Shown here: piece after piece, positions 56,932-64,000 of the stretch | Layout: the number at the start of each line of letters is the position of its first letter | Position numbering within the stretch: position 1 is the first letter of the stretch | Assembly: GCA_032622095.1 (NCBI GenBank) | Contig: CP136066.1 | Location: 55,084,609-55,148,608 of the forward strand | DNA: 64,000 nucleotides | Source: Siphonodentalium dalli | Taxonomy: Eukaryota > Mollusca > Scaphopoda > Gadilida > Siphonodentaliidae | Direction: 5' to 3' | Made by a program: the position numbers and the translations under genes | The notes under the pieces: model-generated | Told to the model about the DNA's origin: nothing | The model's database searches: none | The model's input: only the letters and a program-made list of their open reading frames with translations

Positions 56932-57003
56932 CTGCAAGTAGAAAGAGCAACAATTAAATGTGTAACAACACTTTCTATACTAAATACTCGTTCACTTAGG
57001 GAA

Positions 57004-57110
57004 TGTTCAGATAATAAGTTCAACAAATGATAGGTCGCATGTTGAACTTATTATCTGAACATTTCCCACCAATGAATATGAACATTTCCCACCAATGAAT
57101 ATGAATAATT
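57004..57110. repeat. GTTCAGATAATAAGTTC palindrome, just upstream of exon 1
   Basis: 57-bp hairpin GTTCAGATAATAAGTTCAAC / GTTGAACTTATTATCTGAAC, then ATTTCCCACCAATGAATATG twice in tandem. Confidence 0.7.
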
Positions 57111-57539
57111 CTGCTCTTGTGGTTTTTTTGTTTTGTCTGTCGTTTGCTTGTAACAAACCCTCTACCCTTTATGTTGGAATCACCACGACAAAGTCAATGG
57201 ATTGATAACCAATAATTATACATGAATTGTGTCATGAATAGAGGTAAAATAAATACCACACCAAGATATGAAGCATATCAGTGGAATAAAGCATGTAATA
57301 TATATATAAGCAAAATGAAGAGAACACATATTTCCCTCTTTTTAATCCAGAATTATCTGCACATACATGGACCAAAAAAGAGCTATAATTTCTTGTCAGT
57401 CGTTTCCTGGACTAAAGGCACTCAAAGGTACGGTTGGCCTTGGCGGTGGGTATCCTGTGAAAATATTTCCACCCTTCAAAAAACCGCCGCAAACAGAAAT
57501 AACATCAAAATGTAGTCAGACTTTGTCCGTATACAAATA

Positions 57540-58620
57540 AGAAATGTCGCATAAGCAGTATGTTATTGTCATATGTTTGACCATTGTTATGTAAACAAAA
57601 GCATAAAAAGTTACTTTTCTGGTGTTTGTTTATATTATGATGGTAAACATAAAGAGCGTTCTTTGTTGGTGAATTCTTGATATGGAACTAATAAAGAGCG
57701 TTTATGCCATTTGTGTGTGATTAGCCAGTAGCATTGTGCTGTCTTCTGTAACACAATCAGGCTCTTGATTATGTAAAATATAGTAGGTCTTTGTGATAAC
57801 ATGCTGTTTACGCGATGGTCATGGTATATATGAACGAAACTGTATGCGTTTTAATGTTTTTCTGTTTACGGTGATTGGAACAAATATGAATATTTTCGAC
57901 AACTAAGGCCGCACGTACCTTCAAAGAGGATAAGTGTGAATAAATAAAAGTTTGCTTAACAACTAAATATCATCAAGTACTTGGTTTTGTTATTATTAAT
58001 TCTCCAATAATGAAATTTAGCATGTCACAACCATGTTATGTAAACATTGCTGTTACAGTTGAATTACACATAAAGGTCCAATAAGATACCTAAGTTTAAA
58101 GGCACGGGCGGCGTTCGTTTCAGAAATATTCATATTTGTACAAATCGCCATCAACAGAAGGAATATAAAAATATATATAGTTTTGTTCATATGCCAAACA
58201 TAATCAGCGCGTAAATAGTATATTGTCGCCAAGACGTACGATGGTGCACGTAAACAAGAACCTGCTTGTGTTACAGAAGTTTTGTTGCTGTTTACATAAC
58301 ACAGCGCAATTCTATTGGTTAATCACACACAAATGATATAAACGCTCTTTATTATTTCCATATCAGAAAAACAGTAACAAATAACGCTCTTTATGTTTAC
58401 CATATCCGGATCTAAACAAAAGCCAGGTTCTGTAACGTTTTTTTGCTTTTGTTTACATAACAAAGGAAAAACATTTGACAATAACATACTGTTTATGCCA
58501 TATTTCTGATTGGTATAAGAACAAGGTCTGTCTATATTTTACTATTCTTTCTGTTTATGGTGGTTTTTGACGGAGGTGAATATTGTAACAGCATACCCAC
58601 CGCCAACGCCGCCCGTATCT
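57540..58620. repeat. ~1-kb imperfect inverted repeat, GTTTACATAAC family
   Basis: Left arm GTTATGTAAACAAAAGC, GGTAAACATAAAGAGCG and TGTGTGTGATTAG are mirrored at 58270-58480 (TAATCACACACAA, CGCTCTTTATGTTTACC, GCTTTTGTTTACATAAC). Contains no recognisable protein. Confidence 0.65.
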
Positions 58621-58756
58621 TTAACCCTTTCAGTGCCAAGTCCGATTTTTGTATCAACCCATATTTCCTTGATCATTTTTCAAATCAATAAATTTGACAA
58701 ATGATCAAGGAAATATGGGTTGATACAAAAATCGGACTTGGCACTGAAAGAGTTAA
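58621..58756. mobile_element. Short TTAA MITE
   Basis: TTAACCCTTTCAGTGCC...GGCACTGAAAGAGTTAA; ~60-bp perfect arms around GATCATTT. Confidence 0.75.
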
Positions 58757-59860
58757 TCAAACTTGACTGTTCACAACGGAAAAGGTCAAATCATTGAAAA
58801 ATATTCATAATCAGATATAAAACTATTTGAATTTACTACACGGTTAACAATGTTTGTTTACAAATGACTGTAACAGATTTGTTTACATATAAATGGTTTC
58901 AACATGCAAATTTTTTATATATTGGAGAATCAGCTGGGAGAATAGGGGATTTCCCGTCAACAATGACGAGTCATTTGAGTGTTGTCGGTTTACTGGTTGA
59001 AGGGCATAACTCTCTCTTTATAAGGACATATAGGTCGCTATAGAGTTATCTTAGTGCTTTCAGTGGCGCCCGTTCTTTCGAATGAAAAATCAATTGTGAC
59101 CAGCAACGGAATTAAATTTTGCCATCGCGACCCTTGCAAAATATGCTATATCAGACTATCTTCAATCAAAGTTTATCTATTTCTGAATGTTCTTAGTGGT
59201 GATGTTTTTACAGACTTTTATGCGTTTTGCACATTAACCCATTGCGAGTGCTTTGGGTCCCATTAACAACCGAGATCTTCGCATAAACGGTTAATTCATA
59301 AGATTCATCTTGAGGATTGAAAAGATGTAGGGCTGAACGGGACATAGCGTCATGCTGTTTGATGTTTTCGTCACCGAGTTTCTAGCAACCAGTTGTAACA
59401 TTTTATGGTAAATATATTTGAAACTAATCTTAAATTGGAGAGGTTAATACTAGTCGGTTAAATGTGAGCTCAGATGTGAGAACTTACAGCCCCGGAAGCC
59501 CACAAACACTTGTGGGGGTGGGGAGGGGGGGGGGGGGGTCTCAACCACCAACTTTGGCCAAATTATTAAAAAGTTGAAAATGTCACCCCTGACACAACAC
59601 AACATTAGTTGGAAATTTCAGACCAAAAGTAGGTTGAATTTGTTTTGATATTCCAAAAAGTATATATATTAGTTTGAAAATTGTCTTTTTAGACAGAAAG
59701 TCGAAAACTCTCTAAATATGAGTTGGAAATTTCCTACCATTAGGTTGATTGATTGTTTATTTGCAAAGCCAACATTTAAGTTGGAACATAGCCAAGGGAG
59801 TGTTATAGGTTGAAAATGCCCAACTGTTGGAAAGCTTGAGATACCTCGAGGGTGGGGGGG
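58757..59860. other. Upstream of exon 1, nothing recognised
   Basis: Contains a G-run GGGAGGGGGGGGGGGGG near 59520 and AGTTGGAAATTTC words. No promoter or first exon could be fixed. Confidence 0.35.
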
Positions 59861-59883
59861 GGGGCAGTTGTAAATTCCAAGGT

Positions 59884-60412
59884 GCATGGGTATAGTGCCC
59901 GGTGGGGTGGGTATAGTGCCCGATGGGTGGTTATAGTGCCCGGTGGGGTGGGTATAGTGTCCAGCGGGGTGGGTATAGTGCCTGGCAGGGTGGGTATAGT
60001 GCCCGACGAGGTGGGTATGGTGCCCGGTGGGGTGGGTATAGTGCCCGGCGGGTGGTTATAGTGCATGGCAGGGTGGGTATAGTGCCCGGCGAGGTGGGTA
60101 TAGTGCATGGCAGGGTGGGTATAGTGTCCAGCGGGGTGGGTATAGTGCCCGGTGGGGTGGGTATAGTGCCCGGCGGGTGTTATAGTGCCCGGTGGGGTGG
60201 GTATAGTGCCCGGTGGGGTGGGTATAGTGCCCGGCAGGTGGTTATATATAGTGCCCGGTGGGATGGGTATAGTGCCCGGTGGAGTGGGTATAGTGCCCGG
60301 CTGGTGTTATAGTGCCCGGTGGGGTGGTATAGTGCCCGGCGGGTGGTTGTAGTGCCCGGTGGGTAGGTATAGTACCCGATGGGGTGGGTATAGTGCACAG
60401 CTGGGTGGGTGT
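59884..60412 (+). repeat. ~21-bp G-rich minisatellite, about 25 copies
   Basis: Unit GGGTATAGTGCCCGGTGGGGT with many substitutions and 1-6 base indels. The plus strand has closely spaced GGG/GGGG runs able to form quadruplexes. Open frames on both strands are repeat artefacts. Confidence 0.9.
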
Positions 60413-60439
60413 GGGGTTGGTATAGACCATAGAACCATC

Positions 60440-60570
60440 AAACATCTTTTAGTTACTATCTTGATTAATCAACATATTATTTTGATTAATAAACTTAGCA
60501 AACTTGATTAATCACCTTAGCTAACTTGATTAATCAACTTACCTACAACTTGGTTAATAACTTACCTTAC
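60440..60570. repeat. Short array of TTGATTAATCAA palindromes
   Basis: Five or six units AACTTGATTAATCAAC with decay, spaced about 22-35 bp. Confidence 0.75.
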
Positions 60571-60654
60571 TAGTATTTAAGTTCGCGCAGTATAGTATTT
60601 TTGGGTGCATAAATTTAAAACTGAGCGAAATATAGTACGAATCGAAGAAGTTAG

Positions 60655-60860
60655 CGACACAAACATGAAAATACTATTTCCTTTGATTCGAGTCGAGGAA
60701 CCCACCCATCAAAGCTCAGGATGATCAGATATCGATGTTTGAAATCTATTATTTTACACCACCGATAATTTTAAGTGACCCAGTAAACAGTCGACGAGAA
60801 GATCTCGGATCAAATTGCGGATGAAGATGTATAACTCTAAAATCATTAATTCTCGTTACT
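60655..60860 (-). repeat. AAAGGTACTCA-family fragment, inverted
   Basis: Reverse order of the marker blocks: TTGATTCGAGTCGAGGAACC, GATATCGAT, then GATGAAGATGTATAACTCT. A small piece also lies at 56690-56780. Confidence 0.5.
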
Positions 60861-62840
60861 TGGTTACATTCCATGTCATTTATGCCATATGGAAATAACA
60901 TAATTATTATTGGACCAAGTGTAGTCTAGTTACCTATATATTATCGTCACAACTAATAAGTTGACAATTATCTTCTGTGCGCTGCGCATTAAATTTATAT
61001 CGTTGTGGTATTTAAATCTACCTTCAGAAGGTATTAAGAACTGTAACTGACACCGTTGAGATACACAATTTTTTACGGAAATAATTTTGTAAGTTTTGAA
61101 TCAGCACATACAGATGCGCGAATTTAAAGTGATGTGAAACACTCCGGTAGGGTGATCAAATAGAAATGGAGAATATTCTTGTTCAAAGTAGTTATTTTTA
61201 CAAATATTATATCTAAATTTACAACACACACCGACATACTTATATATTAATTAAATGCAGTGACTGCCGATGGCGAAATCGTTATCGGTATTTTATCGCC
61301 GATAGAAGCGTTCCGATTCGAGTAGTAAATATTTACAATTTCGTGTAGTTCATGCAATGTTTTCTATGGAGTGGTACGGTCAATTTGCTTGAAATGTTCA
61401 GTGATGTTAGTAGAATGCTACATTCCTCCAGTTGGCATAGCACCTGAATACTAACTTATCAGTTTCACGCGCCCGAACAAGTACATAATATGTCTTTAAA
61501 GCGCGCGAATTTCAAACTGAGCAAAAAATAATACTGCGCGAATTTAAATACGAGTAAGGTATTATGCCTTCATATAGGATAGGATAAGTTTATGTACAAT
61601 ATACATACATGAATGTCACAAACATATGAACAATAAATACGAATATGGTGTATATTGCACGGGGGTGATATTGCCCTTCCAGACTGTCTTCCGTTGGTAT
61701 CTCTAAATAGTCGATGTTTAAAGATTGATAAGGCCCCTCCCAGAATATTTTTGTCATGACAGAAGTCCGAAATTTTGGCATTATATGTAGTAGTAAACAG
61801 TCGGTATTTTTTCTATAGGTACGTGGGCGTTCATCTCCATGAGAGTGCACAGACAATCATAGCTTGTGAACATATATAACAAGAAAACCATAAATGGTAA
61901 CGCGCTCAAGATTATATTTTATATACCCATGCTTGTAATTATAGAATATAAAATATATTGGTTTCGCGAATGACCAACTCAGAATTCCGTAAAAATAACA
62001 ATAACAACCAGCACCTACATGTAATTAACGAACCGGCCGTCTCCGACCATGCACAACCATCAGTGGGCTGCAGAACGAAACATATCTATAAAAGTTGAAA
62101 TATAAGACTTACAAATTATCTTTTAAATTTCTTTTATTGGTAATTGACATAGCTTGTCACAAACCAAAAATCAACATTATTGACTTAATAATGTAAAGGA
62201 CAATAAACGAAATAGAAATTCCAACTACACCTTTTACCGGACTCAGCCTCCTGGTCGCGCAGTTCGACTTTTAAACCGGAAAAAACAATTATCTATAAAT
62301 AAAATGCCCATCGGACCACAGCTATCAAGAAATTGCAGAACAGTATACACGCGGCGCGCACTAATTATCAAGGGTATATGTTACAGACACTGTTTAGTTT
62401 GATGGGCAAAACATATTTATATACAAAATAACAGGTCAGGCGAAAAAGATATGTGCATCCAAACGTACTAAGAAGAAAGACGTTTTTCAAAATACCCATG
62501 GATGCTTGTAGTCATGGCGCGGAACAAGTCAATTGCACCCGGATAAAACTTGACAAATTATTAATTAACTGGAAATACAGTTTTGTCCGACTTCAAAATA
62601 GTTCCAAGAGAGTTTGAGGGAGATCCCCGGTATTCTACGACCAATCGTCACTCGCTAAATTAGAAAAAAATGCCAAAGAACAATATCAAAAGCCATAAAG
62701 ATATTTTACTACCTTTGTGGTCCTTTATGACGTGGGATATCCTGCTGACATACACTCATAGAATGAATGGGTATGTAACAGAGATATAATGCTGCATTTT
62801 ATATTCGTAATATGACATTATGTCCGTTGTTCGAAAGGTG
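60861..62840. other. Upstream of exon 1, nothing recognised
   Basis: AT-rich with two copies of GCGCGAATTTAAA-like words (about 60580, 61500-61560). A non-coding first exon or promoter of the minus-strand gene could lie here but gives no signal I can defend. Confidence 0.35.
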
Positions 62841-62849
62841 GCTTATGGC

Positions 62850-63060
62850 AGATGAGTGGGCTGAGTCAACAGATGAGTGGGCTGAGTCAACAGATGAGTG
62901 GGCTGAGTCAACAGATGAGTGGGCTGAGTCAACAGATGAGTGGGCCGAGTGGGCTGAGTCAACAGATGAGTGGGCTGAGTGGGCTGAGTCAACAGATGAG
63001 TGGGCTGAGTCAACAGATGAGTGGGCTGAGTCAACAGATGAGTGGGCTGAGTCAACAATG
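62850..63060 (+). repeat. 21-bp minisatellite, about 9-10 units
   Basis: GATGAGTGGGCTGAGTCAACA repeated, two units carrying an extra GAGTGGGCT. Being 7 codons it leaves all frames open (STDEWAE, MSGLSQQ), but no gene context supports translation. Confidence 0.92.
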
Positions 63061-63091
63061 TCGATCTGTCTATCTATTTTATAGTTCTCTG

Positions 63092-63347
63092 CAAGCCTTG
63101 AAATAGTGTGTCTGTCATTTGCAGAATGAGGGTTCCCAGATGGTGAATTTAGTGATGCTACCCCGCATAGCGAGCTAGCATAACCAAATTCACCCTCTGG
63201 GAACCTCATTCTGGCTGAGGTATAAGCAGAATGAGGTCCCCAGAGGGTGAATTTGGTGATGCTAGCCCGCTATGCGGGATAGCATCACTAAATTCACCCT
63301 TTGGGGACCTCATTCTGCTAATGACAGGCACACTATTTCAAGGCTTG
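63092..63347. mobile_element. Palindromic hAT MITE, TSD GTTCTCTG
   Basis: Perfect duplication GTTCTCTG at 63084-63091 and 63348-63355; same ends as the other copies. Confidence 0.88.
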
Positions 63348-63769
63348 GTTCTCTGTTGTGATTGTTTACATTTACCGCGTTTTAATGTTTTATTCCAACT
63401 CAGTTATGTTCCCGGAAACCGACCGATATTGCCTCTTGAGAACGGAAGGGTATTCCCTGCAATAAGCAACAACATACAGCACCATGTAACATATACACAC
63501 CATGACTGTAGTATATAGTTTTATTGAAGGGCACAGCCCTAGCTGTGGCTGTTGGGTATATAGTGTGTGAACGGCTTCATCCACAACGAGATACCCTTCA
63601 GTAAAACACACCCAAACTACACTTCCTTATTAATAGCTACAAACTCAGCTGATTTTTTTCTGAAATCTATCTGTAATTTGAATAGTATACCATGCAACAC
63701 TTTAAGATAGCTCAATATGCTACATGTGAATTATATATGTCGATTCGTTTGTGGACGCACTCAAAAACA

Positions 63770-63930
63770 CTTCCAGTTATTCAACATATCGCATTTAGTC
63801 ATCTAGGTCAAAAAGAGATGACGTCGGTTCGTGTTATGGTGTGTTTTATTGGGTTATGAAACGCATGACCCAATTATCAGTTGACCAATCACTGATAAGA
63901 ATTTATTATAACACACAGGGTATGTAAATA
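63770..63930. repeat. Dispersed repeat, copy of 15835-15985
   Basis: CGCATTTAGTCATCTAGGTC, GGTTCGTGTTAT and TCAGTTGACCAATCACTGAT. Confidence 0.55.
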
Positions 63931-64000
63931 GATGTGTATGTGTACCAAAACAACTGAATATAAATCGATTATCGTTATTTATTGATATATGGACCATCGT

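Noticed and set aside
56808-57026. Longer exon 1 frame starting upstream (MLNLLSEHS...)
   Set aside because: A strong acceptor (pyrimidine tract, TTGCAG) lies between it and the hydrophobic leader; the upstream part is a dispersed repeat.
59852-60445. Repetitive frames in the YSARWGG / HRALYPP style
   Set aside because: By-products of the ~21-bp G-rich minisatellite, open on both strands at once.
62799-63209. Overlapping open frames on both strands with 7-residue repeats (STDEWAE, MSGLSQQ, HSSVDSA)
   Set aside because: Produced by a 21-bp minisatellite plus a hAT MITE. A period divisible by three keeps all frames open; no start context or splice support.

Overview
The window is animal nuclear DNA: AT-rich, intron-rich and full of transposable elements, with no operons and no bacterial or organellar features. 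A bivalve or other lophotrochozoan mollusc is the most likely source. That is an inference from a Draper/MEGF-type EMI-EGF gene, DIRS, hAT, piggyBac, Harbinger, mariner and Helitron debris together, and very many palindromic MITEs; it is not proven by the sequence.

There is one real protein-coding gene. It lies on the minus strand and spans at least 56931 down to 3557. I reconstructed 13 GT-AG exons by reading splice sites and matching reading-frame phase at all twelve junctions. They give 1,590 coding bases (530 codons): a signal peptide, an EMI domain, then about ten cysteine-rich EGF/laminin-type EGF repeats. This is the architecture of Draper/CED-1/MEGF10-11-type engulfment receptors and related scavenger receptors. 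No stop codon, transmembrane segment or cytoplasmic tail is seen, so the 3' part lies beyond position 1. A non-coding first exon and the promoter probably lie above 56931 and were not identified.

The introns (about 97% of the gene) are layered mobile DNA. (1) Sixteen copies or fragments of a ~213-bp palindromic TA-flanked MITE (mariner-like). (2) About seventeen TTAA-bounded hairpin MITEs (piggyBac-like). (3) Palindromic hAT MITEs with perfect 8-bp target duplications, plus two larger hAT elements nested in them. (4) A Harbinger remnant with part of a transposase. (5) Three Helitron-like elements with hairpin-CTAG ends, two of them abutting. (6) A dead DIRS-type tyrosine-recombinase retrotransposon at about 49.7-53.1 kb that carries its own nested insertion. 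(7) TIR elements with internal ~160-bp tandem repeats. Satellites are also present, three of them arrays of short palindromes, along with a 55-base C homopolymer and a 1.3-1.7 kb near-perfect inverted repeat at 44.5-46.1 kb.

The striking property is that the gene's exons (70-189 bp) are tiny islands with hairpin-forming elements 27-64 bp from at least nine splice sites. The unexplained structures most worth a second look are the large inverted repeat, a two-MITE-plus-spacer composite present twice as a unit, exon 4 held between two copies of one palindrome, and a decayed EGF-exon relic at 33.8 kb.
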